A DNA stretch of 15,613 nt from Chloroflexota bacterium (GCA_005879655.1 VBJK01000176.1:1-15613); one strand, 5' to 3'; numbered from the stretch's first letter, positions 1 through 8,471 are shown. Numbers and translations are program-made. Notes: generated from the sequence alone by a model not told the origin.

Positions 1-1
1 A

Positions 2-1384
2 GCAGAACACACTCCTTACCTTGTATTGGATTATGCACCCAACGGCACACTGCGCGATCGCTACCCACTTTCAGCACGGTTGCCACTACCCTTAATCGTC
101 ACCTACATCAAACAGATAGCCGAAGCTCTAGCCTTTGCCCATGAACGCCTATTAGTGCACCGCGATATCAAACCTGAAAATTTGCTACTAGGCAGGAATG
201 GCGAGGCATTGCTCAGCGATTTCGGCATCGCTATTATGGCTGATCCCTCATTTACCAATCCTTCTCAGGAGATTGCAGGAACGCTAGCCTACATTGCACC
301 TGAACAATTACAAGGCTTCCCACAACCCGTCAGCGACCAATATTCTCTCGGCATCGTTGTCTACGAATGGATTACCGGCGAGCGACTCTTCACGGGACAG
401 ACCTTCGAGGAACTCGTCTATCAGCAAATCAACGTAACTCCACCATCCCTGCGCCAGAAGGTCGCACAGCTACCGCCAGCAGTCGAGCAAGTCGTGCTTA
501 AAGCGCTGGCAAAGGACCCACAAGAACGCTATCCAACCATTACTGACTTTGCACGCGCCCTTGAGTTAGCCGTGCAGAATACCTCCGGTCTCTTCAGCGC
601 GCCAACCATCCTGGCCTCCTTCACGCAAACCAGCTCTGACAGTCTGGTCGAGAAGCAACCCATTGCTATGACCCTGCAAAAAACCAAGCAAGATTGGCTA
701 GCTGCCGGGAATGCCTCTTGCGACGAGCAAGCCTTCGCGGATGCCTTGTGCGCATACGAGCAAGCCCTCGTGCTAGACCCCAACTTCGTACCCGCCCTGA
801 TTGGCAAAGCCATTGCCCTGAGAAACCTCAACCGCCATCAAGAGGCATTGAGCGAGTACGATCGTGCCATCGAGCTTGACCCCAGCAATGCCATTGCCTA
901 CAACAATAAGAGCTTGGTCTTAAACGAGCTTCAGCGCTATAGTGAATCGCTGGTCTTCAGTCAGCGCGCGCTAGCAATAGCAGCCAATTATCCTGCCGCC
1001 CACTTCAACATGGGCTATGCCCTGGGCGAACTAAAGCGTTATGAAGAGGAAATTGCGGCATATCAGCGGGCAATTGCACTTGACCCCACATTTGCCAATG
1101 CTTACAATGCAAAAGGTGTTGCCCTGAATGCATTAAAACGCCATGAAGAGGCGCTGAGTGCCTTCGATAAAGCCATAGCACTGGCCCCAAACTTTGCCAT
1201 CGCCTATGGCAACAAAGCCTACACGCTTGGACTGATGCAGCGCTATAGCGAAGCACTTATGTACTACCAACGTGCAACTGAGTTGAAACCCAATTATACT
1301 AATGCCTATAAAGGCCTGATCAATATGTTGGAGGCCCTGGGGCGCACCAAGGAGGCAGAAGAGGTAAGAAAAAAAGCTTTTTGA
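2..1384 (+). CDS. Ser/Thr protein kinase with C-terminal TPR array (5' end outside window)
   Basis: Cytoplasmic Hanks-type kinase whose N-lobe lies before the window. The frame is open from base 2, and the kinase phrase TPYLVLDYAPNGTL begins before the first possible start (TTG at 26), so this gene is 5'-truncated by the window. Counting from base 2, HRD is at about residues 53-55 (VHRDIKPEN), DFG at 73-75, APE at 99-101, and the SDQYSLG helix follows, so the catalytic and metal-binding residues are present and the kinase should be active. The domain ends near residue 190. After a short linker, about six TPR units run from about 225 to the end, each with the usual A..Y..AI.LDP pattern; TPRs usually bind partner proteins. 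No membrane segment is visible in the part seen. The substrate is unknown. The stop is followed after 19 bases by a second, broken kinase piece. Confidence 0.93.
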   Translation, partial: AEHTPYLVLDYAPNGTLRDRYPLSARLPLPLIVTYIKQIAEALAFAHERLLVHRDIKPENLLLGRNGEALLSDFGIAIMADPSFTNPSQEIAGTLAYIAPEQLQGFPQPVSDQYSLGIVVYEWITGERLFTGQTFEELVYQQINVTPPSLRQKVAQLPPAVEQVVLKALAKDPQERYPTITDFARALELAVQNTSGLFSAPTILASFTQTSSDSLVEKQPIAMTLQKTKQDWLAAGNASCDEQAFADALCAYEQALVLDPNFVPALIGKAIALRNLNRHQEALSEYDRAIELDPSNAIAYNNKSLVLNELQRYSESLVFSQRALAIAANYPAAHFNMGYALGELKRYEEEIAAYQRAIALDPTFANAYNAKGVALNALKRHEEALSAFDKAIALAPNFAIAYGNKAYTLGLMQRYSEALMYYQRATELKPNYTNAYKGLINMLEALGRTKEAEEVRKKAF

Positions 1385-1403
1385 AAAACGGTTCTTCAGG
1401 ACT

Positions 1404-1787
1404 ATGGTGATCTACGCCAAGCAGATTGCCTCTGCCCTGCAATATGCTCACAGTAAACGTCTGGTCCACCGCGATGTCAAACCTGAGAATATGCTTGTTG
1501 GGGCTAACCATGAAGTCCTACTCAGCGATTTTGGCATTGCTACTGTAACACAGAGTTCGCGTCATCAGCTACAAGAAGTTGCTGGCACCACAAGCTATAT
1601 GGCTCCAGAGCAATTTCGGGGCCAAGCAAGCGCAGCTTCTGATCAATATTCTCTAGCCGTGGTGGCGTATGAGTGGCTATGTGGAGAGCGCCCCTTCAAG
1701 GGTTCCTTCTACGAGCTGGCCAGCCAGCACCTCTTGTTGTCCCCCCCACCGCTCTTTCACATCAACAAAAGAAGCTCTCTTCGTTAG
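1404..1787 (+). pseudogene. Orphan Ser/Thr kinase C-lobe fragment
   Basis: About 127 residues that match the middle of a Hanks-type kinase: VHRDVKPEN, SDFGIA, MAPEQF and SDQYSLAVVAYEW are all readable. It aligns with the matching part of the TPR kinase just upstream, but clearly as a diverged paralogue. It has no N-lobe: in-frame sequence upstream is short, unrelated and closed by a TAA near 1362. It ends just after the point where the upstream kinase reads TPPSL; the long C-lobe helix with the KALAKDP-type motif is missing. A C-run at 1741-1747 suggests a frameshift, but neither other frame after it restores kinase sequence, so both ends look truncated. An ATP-binding lobe is absent, so it cannot be an active kinase. 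There is no clear ribosome binding site before ATG 1404. Confidence 0.75.
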
Positions 1788-1829
1788 ACATACAATCCAG
1801 CGCAAAGAGCTTCTATAGACCCTGCGCCA

Positions 1830-2963
1830 CTACGGGTGTAGTATTGCAAAGAGTACTCCAACTAGCAATAGTATACCAATCGCCGCAAACACACCCATAT
1901 TGAGCAACGCATTACTCTGGCTACGCTCACGTAATTGCTCCTTACTCAGGTGCAAGAGATTGTTGATGGTCTCTTCCGGCTTGTCCTCGCTTGCATCTGG
2001 ATAGTACTCACTCAACGCCTCAAAGTCCTTCTGCATCTCGGACGGATTCGCATAGCGCTGTGCCTTTGAAAGACTTAGTTGTCGCGTAAGCATGGCCTCC
2101 ATCTGCGGCGTCACCGCCGGATTGAGACGGCGTACAGGAGGATGGAAGAAGGCAAGACGCTCGTGTGGATCATAGCCCGTAACTGCATGATACAAGGTGG
2201 CAGCTAAGCTATACAAATCAGAAGATGGATCAACTTCACCATGCATTTGTTCCGGTGCATAGTATCCCGGTGACAACTTATTCACGCCCGCAAAAGGCCC
2301 ACTCGGACTCAACAGAGGGAGATGGATCAGCGAGACACGCTGCTGCTTCTCGTCTATGACGATGCTCTCAGGACTAATAGAGCCATGCACCAGCGGCGGT
2401 TTCTGATCAGCCAGTTGCGACAACAATGCACACAGTTGATAACCGTATTCTGCCACTAATGGTTCTGGTAACGCTCCATTTTGTCGCTTGAGCAGAGCCC
2501 CAAGCGTCTCACCTTCTGGATACAGCAACACCAGAAAATGCATGTTCTTCTCGCTGAAGAAGTCAACAACCGTAGGAAAGCCTTCCTGCTGCCCCAATAT
2601 CTGCATGCGCTGCGCAATGCCAATGGCGATGCGATCTACAGCAGCATTCTTTGCCATTTCCCTCGGTACTATGATCTCGCGTATGATAACACTACGCCGT
2701 GATGCACCCATATCCATGGCAGACCATGCATTCCCCTGTTTCTGTTGAAGCTCCGGTAAAGCAATCTGCTGCATCAGGCGATAGCGTCCGTTAGATAGTG
2801 TGTCACCACGCATTAATGTATAACTCATAGTGTATCCTGCCATGGGTTTAGAACTCGTTTTGCCATCAAATGAGAGAGTCGCTCCTTGTGGCATCATGCT
2901 AGCGTCGCAGTGTGTACATCTCCCATTTTCCAAAGTTTCTTCAAAACAATGAGTACATCGCAT
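1830..2963 (-). CDS. Zinc-ribbon pseudokinase with C-terminal membrane helix
   Basis: A 377-residue protein. Residues 3-19 hold two CxxC pairs (C3/C6, C16/C19), a small zinc ribbon. Residues about 57-330 follow a Ser/Thr kinase fold (LSNGRYRL start, APE at 236-238, SSDLYSLAATLYH helix), but the active-site residues are lost: HRD is HGS (193-195), DFG aligns with HLP (214-216), the VAIK lysine position reads VIIREI, and no glycine-rich loop is evident. It should be a non-catalytic scaffold or sensor. One hydrophobic helix at about 350-375 next to the C-terminus suggests a tail-anchored protein with its bulk in the cytoplasm. The start is supported by AGAGG seven bases upstream. It begins 43 bases after the MFS gene on the same strand and may be co-transcribed. 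The partner is unknown; the active TPR kinase lies convergently beyond 1787. Confidence 0.85.
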   Translation of the reverse strand: MRCTHCFEETLENGRCTHCDASMMPQGATLSFDGKTSSKPMAGYTMSYTLMRGDTLSNGRYRLMQQIALPELQQKQGNAWSAMDMGASRRSVIIREIIVPREMAKNAAVDRIAIGIAQRMQILGQQEGFPTVVDFFSEKNMHFLVLLYPEGETLGALLKRQNGALPEPLVAEYGYQLCALLSQLADQKPPLVHGSISPESIVIDEKQQRVSLIHLPLLSPSGPFAGVNKLSPGYYAPEQMHGEVDPSSDLYSLAATLYHAVTGYDPHERLAFFHPPVRRLNPAVTPQMEAMLTRQLSLSKAQRYANPSEMQKDFEALSEYYPDASEDKPEETINNLLHLSKEQLRERSQSNALLNMGVFAAIGILLLVGVLFAILHP

Positions 2964-3006
2964 ATGGCTACCTCTTCTTACTTAACAATGAACAGGTAAA
3001 TACTAC

Positions 3007-4464
3007 TTACGGCGAAACCTCATCCAGGCGCTTGTTTCTGGTCACTGACCCAAACTGAGCTAGCCAAGAGGCAACTAGGAGAAATCCGCTAATCAGCAAA
3101 AACGTGTTTAATGGTCCAAACCGCACCACAAGCGCTGTTACATAACTGACACCAATGCCACCCCCTATATGCCCCAAGCCATCCGTTAGAGCAAATCCGC
3201 TAGCTCGCGCTCTCGTGGGAAAGTTCTCTGTGGTCCATGTATAGGTTATGGGTATCCAGAGATACGAGCCACACGCAAGCAAGATTGACCCCACTACTGC
3301 GACGGCAATGTTGCTGCTTTGTGCGATTATCACACCACCAATTATTGTTATAATGGCTGAAATGAGCAGCCAGTATTTGCGCTCCAACCGCTCGCTAAAT
3401 GCAAAGGCGATGCATGCACTCACTATACCACCAAGGATTCCTAAAGACGAGATAAGTCCTGCTTCTGGTACTGGATACTTTAGTGCAACCAGCAAGACTG
3501 TTTCACCTGCGATGTTAGAATAAACGGTGATGTAGCCTAGCAACCAGACAACCAGTAAGATAATAGTGCGCTTAAAATAGAGTGCATTCCCAAAAATATC
3601 GCTGTATCCCGCATTGCGCATCGTTACACGAGCTGGCAGTACCTGGGCTATCGGCGGTAGCTCTCCCACACGCGCCTGCGCACGTTTCTCCATGCTCGCC
3701 ACCACACGTTCCGCTTCAGAGATACGTCCTCGTGTAATAAGCCAACGCGGCGACTCAGGCAAATTGAAGCGCAACAACAATCCAATAAATGAAAGCGAAG
3801 CCCCTATAGCATACAGAATACGCCAACCAAAATTGAACTGGGCCGTAGCAAGGGCAAAGGGCAAGCCATTGGGAAATGGCGTGGCTGGCGTCGTCAGATA
3901 GAGACCCAGCCAGATACCAAGTAAGGCCCCTACCGTCGATAAAATGAATATGAGCGAAGTACATTGAGCACGCCACCGACTGGGCGCAAGCTCGTTAATG
4001 TACGTGTTGACAAGAGCTAAATCAGCTCCTATGCCGATACCAGTAATCGTACGAGAAATGGTGAAATTAAGATAATCTCCCACAAAAGCTGTGTAGAGCG
4101 AACCCAGTCCCGTAAGCACCATGGTAATAACCATAATATCTCTTCGTCCATAGCGATCAGCTAGTGGACTGAAGGTCAGCGCTCCCACCACATATCCAGC
4201 CAGATTTAACAGGACTGGCAATCCAATATACTTACTAGCAAAATGAGGACTACACCCAGTAATAATCTGCACACACGTCTGGACAAAGGAAACATTGACA
4301 TCGCCAATGTCGAAAAAAGTGAAGAGGAACCCCAATCCTATCAAACCAATAAATAGATTAGGGAGTGCCCAAATCGGTATGCGATCCTGCCGTGCTATGA
4401 TGGTAGCAGCAGCATTCGATTTCTTATTGGCAGGAAGAACTACCCTGCCTTGCTGAGATAACAT
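3007..4464 (-). CDS. MFS transporter, sugar-porter-like
   Basis: A 485-residue inner-membrane carrier with about 12 hydrophobic helices. Loop 2-3 carries the MFS motif A as LADRYGRRD, and the segment after helix 6 has PESPRWL, both typical of sugar-porter and related aromatic-acid/organic-anion MFS branches. INELAPSRWRAQ after helix 4 also fits. The substrate cannot be read from sequence. I start at ATG 4464 because a perfect AAGGAGG (4470-4476) sits five bases upstream; an in-frame ATG at 4512 would add 16 polar residues and lacks such a site. A regulator of the PucR type is encoded 176 bases upstream on the same strand and the pseudokinase follows after 43 bases, so local control by that regulator is plausible but inferred. 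Confidence 0.88.
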   Translation of the reverse strand: MLSQQGRVVLPANKKSNAAATIIARQDRIPIWALPNLFIGLIGLGFLFTFFDIGDVNVSFVQTCVQIITGCSPHFASKYIGLPVLLNLAGYVVGALTFSPLADRYGRRDIMVITMVLTGLGSLYTAFVGDYLNFTISRTITGIGIGADLALVNTYINELAPSRWRAQCTSLIFILSTVGALLGIWLGLYLTTPATPFPNGLPFALATAQFNFGWRILYAIGASLSFIGLLLRFNLPESPRWLITRGRISEAERVVASMEKRAQARVGELPPIAQVLPARVTMRNAGYSDIFGNALYFKRTIILLVVWLLGYITVYSNIAGETVLLVALKYPVPEAGLISSLGILGGIVSACIAFAFSERLERKYWLLISAIITIIGGVIIAQSSNIAVAVVGSILLACGSYLWIPITYTWTTENFPTRARASGFALTDGLGHIGGGIGVSYVTALVVRFGPLNTFLLISGFLLVASWLAQFGSVTRNKRLDEVSP

Positions 4465-4469
4465 GGCGA

Positions 4470-4476
4470 CCTCCTT
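4470..4476 (-). promoter_or_regulatory. Shine-Dalgarno site that fixes the MFS start
   Basis: On the minus strand AAGGAGG lies five bases before ATG 4464. It is inside the reading frame that could start at ATG 4512, and it favours the inner start of the transporter. Confidence 0.7.
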
Positions 4477-4541
4477 GTATTTCTTCTCTCTTAGAAGTAT
4501 TCTCAAAGCCATTTAATCTTCTAGCCCTGCTCGGTCACTAT

Positions 4542-4571
4542 ATTGTAATGTACAGTTCAGCAAAGAGTCCA
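4542..4571 (-). promoter_or_regulatory. Candidate promoter of the MFS gene
   Basis: On the minus strand TGGACT (4566-4571, 4/6 to TTGACA) is followed by an 18-base spacer and TACAAT (4542-4547, 5/6 to TATAAT). The implied start near 4535 leaves a leader of about 70 bases before ATG 4464. Read by eye only; one of several AT-rich possibilities in this 176-base gap. Confidence 0.33.
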
Positions 4572-4640
4572 TGTTCCTGACTACAAATGAGAGGCCCTAA
4601 TTTGTTCTGCCCTACAACAGATAGTAGCTAAACAGGTATA

Positions 4641-6758
4641 CTACCCCGGCTTCCCCTCTTGCAGATGCTGCCAGATGAAGGCTGCCAGGGCCAGCGCCGT
4701 CCGTTCCTTCGGTGATCCCTCTTCGCTCTCCAGCAGCTCTTCAGCACGATGAAGTCGGTAGCGAATAGTATTGACGTGCAACCCTAACTGCTCAGAGACA
4801 GCCTGGGCTGAACCGAGTGTTTGGGCCAGGACGAAGGTGTTGGTCAACTGCAAACTGCTACCAGCATCGTGGTCGAGCAAAGGCGCGAGCAATTTCGCTG
4901 CAAAGGTTGCTAATGCCTCACTGAGCCGTGGATCTTCCAATAAGCTATCAAGTCCAAACGTGTAGAGATCCAGCAAGTACTCTTCACTCTCCTCCCGCCG
5001 CGCCTTTTGTGCCAGCGCTAAGGAGTGTGAGAGTGCCAGTTTGAGGTCAGTGAGCGATTGATAGCAAGCCCCATGCACAATCCAGAGCGGCTGGCTACGA
5101 TAGCAGGTGAGCAAGGCATCACGCACCTTGGAAGGCGACTCAGTCGCCTGTCCTTCCAACAGAATAACGGCAGTATGCTCATCAACAAATATGAGCGTAC
5201 TTTTCAGTAATTCGAGAATGAGATACTCAACAGTGAGCCGTTTGCTCGTCGCTGAGCTAGCTGGCGAATTTGGAGTAGCCCAGGCCACTACCCACAACTG
5301 ACCATGCCCTAAGGGCAATCCTAAACGATAGCCTTCATGTTCCCGTACTGGCGTGATGTGCCCTTGCAATAAGGAACGCACCCACTGCTCGCGCTGGCGA
5401 CTCAGCTGATTGTGAGCCTGCTGCATACGCGCCAGCACTACATTGCACGCGACGATCAGATCGGCCAGGAACTCTGACCAGCGTGCAGGTGAGATAGAGG
5501 CGGTAGGGCACAGATACACCTGCCCAGGTTCCGCGATGCCAGGAGCTGCTAACGAGAGTACCGAGACGGTCTCTGGCTGACAAATACTGGCGGCTTGCAA
5601 TTGTTCGAGCGGCTCACGCTGTGCGAGGACATAGGGATGACCTTCTCCATCCGTCACGATGACCGAACCTTTGATGAAGTGGCTCGCCCAGGCTTCGACC
5701 TCCTCAATACGGTTGGCCTGCATGATCAGTTCATACCAACGTGTTTTTTGCTGGGAGAACGGCTCGAATGCTGGTAGGTTGAAAGAGGAGGAGCGCTTTT
5801 CCACGGGCAAAGGTCCCAATTGGCTCGCTAACCGTTGCAACAGCAGAAACTCGGAAAGCGAGAAAGGTGCCGCAGTACGCCGTGTCGCATAGAGCACTGC
5901 TGCCACCGGGTCTGCTTGATCAGCCGTTGCGATAGCTCGAATAGGTACAGCCATCCCACAACGAATTTGCTCCCTATCTACGACATCACAGACGCTAGGA
6001 TCGCGGTAGGGCGAATTGCGGTAATCTCCTGGCTGTACGGGCTTGCCATGAGCTGCAATGTGGCCCCCAACCCCACGACCACGTTCCAGCACAAAGCCAA
6101 AGTTGTTATGCTTAGCCCCAAGGTGCCCAGCCGTCTCCACAACATCGTGATGGACTTTGGCCCAGAAGGTGAAGTCAGCCTGTACAACCACTCGTGCGAG
6201 GCTTAGAAAGGCAGAGAAGGCATGCACATCCCCATGAGCCAGTGCTGCGAGCAATTCGCGATCGTAGAGCGGGGATCTAGCAGAAAAGTAGTGCTCTTCC
6301 TTCTGCTCAACTTCCAGCAACGCCTCAAACATCTGGCGTACTCGGCTGAACGTGTCAGGTGTGGGCATACTAACAGAAGGAGTAGGCCACACTAGCCAGA
6401 GAGCACCGTCTGAGCTATCCGCCGCAGCACGCAAAGAAACCAGTACAGCAGGTGGCATATCCAGCAGGTTACTAGAGAGATCTTGCTGTAATACCTCCTG
6501 TGTCACCTGCAAAGAAACATTCAGCCTGGCCGCGAGCCAGCGTTGCAGCGCTTGCCGCTTAGGACCAACATAATACACTTTCCAGGGAAGGTTTTTGCCA
6601 TGACAAGGCCAGATCAAGGCTGTAGCGCAAGCGGGAACAGTCGGTAAGAGTTGTTGCAGTGCACGGATCAATAATGCTTCACGTTGCTCCGGCTGCAAAG
6701 CAGCGCTTTTCAGCTCATGTGTGACAGCCACCCAAGCTGTAGCAGGTCTCTCCTGCAT
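4641..6758 (-). CDS. PucR/CdaR-type transcription regulator with GAF-like domain
   Basis: A 705-residue soluble regulator. The last ~65 residues match the PucR-family helix-turn-helix (LGSAQAVSEQLGLHVNTIRYRL followed by the RAEELL helix), and the preceding part resembles the GGDEF-like module that precedes it in CdaR/PucR proteins. Residues about 170-320 look like a GAF sensor (HNNFGFVLERGRGVGGHIAA, then CGMAVPI). The first ~150 residues are unassigned. At 705 residues it is longer than the roughly 400-550 usual in this family, because of the extra N-terminal sensing part. The start at 6758 has AAGGAGG six bases upstream (6765-6771). Relatives respond to purine breakdown products or sugar diacids, but the ligand here is unknown. 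It lies upstream of the MFS gene in the same direction. Confidence 0.85.
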   Translation of the reverse strand: MQERPATAWVAVTHELKSAALQPEQREALLIRALQQLLPTVPACATALIWPCHGKNLPWKVYYVGPKRQALQRWLAARLNVSLQVTQEVLQQDLSSNLLDMPPAVLVSLRAAADSSDGALWLVWPTPSVSMPTPDTFSRVRQMFEALLEVEQKEEHYFSARSPLYDRELLAALAHGDVHAFSAFLSLARVVVQADFTFWAKVHHDVVETAGHLGAKHNNFGFVLERGRGVGGHIAAHGKPVQPGDYRNSPYRDPSVCDVVDREQIRCGMAVPIRAIATADQADPVAAVLYATRRTAAPFSLSEFLLLQRLASQLGPLPVEKRSSSFNLPAFEPFSQQKTRWYELIMQANRIEEVEAWASHFIKGSVIVTDGEGHPYVLAQREPLEQLQAASICQPETVSVLSLAAPGIAEPGQVYLCPTASISPARWSEFLADLIVACNVVLARMQQAHNQLSRQREQWVRSLLQGHITPVREHEGYRLGLPLGHGQLWVVAWATPNSPASSATSKRLTVEYLILELLKSTLIFVDEHTAVILLEGQATESPSKVRDALLTCYRSQPLWIVHGACYQSLTDLKLALSHSLALAQKARREESEEYLLDLYTFGLDSLLEDPRLSEALATFAAKLLAPLLDHDAGSSLQLTNTFVLAQTLGSAQAVSEQLGLHVNTIRYRLHRAEELLESEEGSPKERTALALAAFIWQHLQEGKPG

Positions 6759-6856
6759 AACATGCCTCCTTGCATTTATACGGGTCTACAAAGTCCTGCG
6801 CTCTCTTTGTCCTTGAGAACGTGCACATAGTATAGTTCCAAAAAGCATAGCGATCT

Positions 6857-7398
6857 CTAGCGTGCTAAAGATTTCTTTTTTTGGTTTCGGCGGGGAACGA
6901 TAATCCGCACGGGATGGACTACCAGAGACACTCCAACCCCCACTCCTCCGATCCCTTTCCCATCCACTACACCCTCGCGCTCGAAAGCCTCGGGTGCTAC
7001 TTTCCTTTTCCCTAACTCAACTTCTTGCTTCCACCCATCGTTTTTCCCGATCACTAATGTCCCTATCCCCTCTTTGACTAGCCTGTCCACGATCATGCGA
7101 CTGGTGGTATGCATATAATGCTCGATACGGCGGTTCTGCTTGTTCGTAAGACGCTCCATGCGCTTGGTGGTCCCTTTGCTGTGAGCTGCTTTTGTAACGC
7201 TGCCCTCCGCTTATTATACCACTGGTTGGTCGATTTCACTGGACGCTCGTTAACGACTACTGGTACAAATCCAGGTTTGTTTGAGGTTAGCGCCACCAGA
7301 TTATTGATCCCCATGTCTATATCGGCATAGTAAGCTAGATTGAGTTCGGCAGGCTTTTCCGCTTTCTCGTATATCACTTCTACTACATAGAAACCGTT
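6857..7398 (-). pseudogene. tnpB: tnpB relic (IS200/IS605 family), C-terminal half, frameshifted and internally deleted
   Basis: TnpB is the RuvC-type RNA-guided nuclease of IS605-like elements. Reading down the minus strand from 7397: GFYVVEVIYEKAEKPAELN, then ADIDMGINNLVALTSN (first RuvC Asp), then RPVKSTNQWYNKRRA. Near 7180 the frame shifts within GGGACCACC: the next frame gives TKRMERLTNKQNRRIEHYM and TLVIGKNDGWKQEVELGKR. There the sequence jumps straight to VAPEAF and VVHPVRI, the extreme C-terminus of the family. The roughly 80-100 residues normally between, with the zinc-finger cysteines and the last RuvC Asp (DVNGAxN), are gone. The N-terminal half is also missing: an in-frame TGA lies just upstream. 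The protein cannot be active. I cannot see the element's ends or a tnpA. Confidence 0.85.
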
Positions 7399-7717
7399 TC
7401 AATGAACCCGCGTTGCCATTCTTGCTTGTCAGAAGAAGACAAATCAGCAGGGACGTACTGCTGTACCAGATGAGCGTACTCATAGCCAGTCAAGAAGAGG
7501 TGCACACATGTTCGTCCTGCTTTTCCATCTCTCTATACGCTTTACAAGCTGTCTGATAGCCGTCCATCAGGGTTGACGAAACACTAATGAAACACTTCCC
7601 TACATAGAGCAGCATATATTGCTCACGGTTGCTACAAGTATAGCGTGTGACCCTCTGCTTGTCTAACAGAGACGGGACAATGGTACTAACGCTTCTCGTT
7701 TCTGGATTGTTCAACAT
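7383..7717 (-). pseudogene. Broken small ORF of unknown function
   Basis: From ATG 7717 a 75-residue frame (begins MLNNPETRSVSTIVPSLLDK) runs to TGA 7490. The overlapping frame continues with protein-like sequence, VHLFLTGYEYAHLVQQYVPA and then DLSSSDKQEWQRGFIETVSM, to a TAG at 7383-7385. Together they would make about 110 residues, consistent with one frameshift near 7500. Upstream of 7717 there is only a weak AGAG. The tail touches the tnpB relic at about 7397. I do not recognise the family; it does not look like a TnpB N-terminus. It may be a decayed passenger or a gene that the transposon hit. Confidence 0.35.
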
Positions 7718-7801
7718 GCGATCTGCTCTTTATTTAAAGAGGCATTGTTACACAGCAAAGCTCCACGAAAAACTCAGGCTCGCTTTCCAAAACACCAACC
7801 T

Positions 7802-7830
7802 TTGACGCCAAGACGGCAACATGCTAGAAT
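7802..7830 (+). promoter_or_regulatory. Strong candidate promoter of purN
   Basis: TTGACG (7802-7807) and TAGAAT (7825-7830), each 5/6 to consensus, are separated by exactly 17 bases. The implied start near 7837 lies after the in-frame ATG at 7821 and about 30 bases before ATG 7869. This supports 7869 as the purN start. Confidence 0.6.
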
Positions 7831-7868
7831 TCTTAATAAGCCAACTGAAACGAAAATGGAAAAACAGC

Positions 7869-8471
7869 ATGAATCTACGCTTAGGCTTTCTCGCATCTTA
7901 CAACGGCAGTAGCATGCAAGCCATTTGTGCCGCCATTCAAGCAGGTCAACTTCACGCCGAAGCAAGAGTGGTGATCAGCAACAACAGCCAGTCGCACGTG
8001 CTAGCATTTGCCCGCAAAATTGCCATCCCTGCCTATCATCTCAGTTTGAAAACGGAACATACCGCCGTAATGGTCGATTGCAAGCTCCGCGATACCCTGC
8101 TCGCCCACGAAGTAAACCTCGTCATACTCAGCGGGTACATGAAGAAACTAGGACCTCAAACGCTCGCCGCCTACAAGCATCGCATCCTTAATATTCATCC
8201 GGCCCTCCTACCAAAATTCGGAGGCCAGGGCATGTACGGAGATCATATTCACGCAGCAGTGCTCGCCGCGCAAGAGCCGGAAACCGGTATTACCATTCAC
8301 CTCGTGGATGAATACTACGACCACGGGCCGATCATCGCTCAACGCAGATTACCCGTTTTCCCCACCGACACGACTGAAAGCTTAGCCCTCCGTGTCAAGA
8401 CACAGGAAGGTGCCTTCTTTGTCGAAGTCCTACAACAACTTGCAGAGGCAGGACTTCCCCAGATCTCTTAG
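7869..8471 (+). CDS. purN: Phosphoribosylglycinamide formyltransferase (GAR transformylase)
   Basis: Transfers a formyl group from 10-formyl-tetrahydrofolate to GAR, the third step of purine synthesis, in the cytoplasm. It is 200 residues, the usual PurN size. The phosphate-binding start LGFLASYNGSSMQAI is at residues 5-19. The catalytic set is present: N108 and H110 in NIHPALLPK and D151 in YYDHGPII, matching E. coli N106, H108 and D144. The loop after NIHP reads FGGQGMYGDHIH rather than the common YPG form, which from memory resembles PurN of Bacteroidetes-type lineages. I start at ATG 7869 because homology begins there and a promoter overlaps the other ATG (7821, 16 residues longer). The ribosome site is weak (GGAAAAAC). 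purA follows 209 bases later on the same strand. Confidence 0.88.
   Translation: MNLRLGFLASYNGSSMQAICAAIQAGQLHAEARVVISNNSQSHVLAFARKIAIPAYHLSLKTEHTAVMVDCKLRDTLLAHEVNLVILSGYMKKLGPQTLAAYKHRILNIHPALLPKFGGQGMYGDHIHAAVLAAQEPETGITIHLVDEYYDHGPIIAQRRLPVFPTDTTESLALRVKTQEGAFFVEVLQQLAEAGLPQIS

Noticed and set aside
1741..1787. Frameshift at a C-run restoring the second kinase
   Set aside because: Both other frames after the run were read; neither gives the KALAKDP-type helix or other late kinase motifs, so truncation fits better.
4465..4512. Longer MFS start at ATG 4512
   Set aside because: The added 16 residues are polar and contain the strong AAGGAGG that serves the inner ATG.
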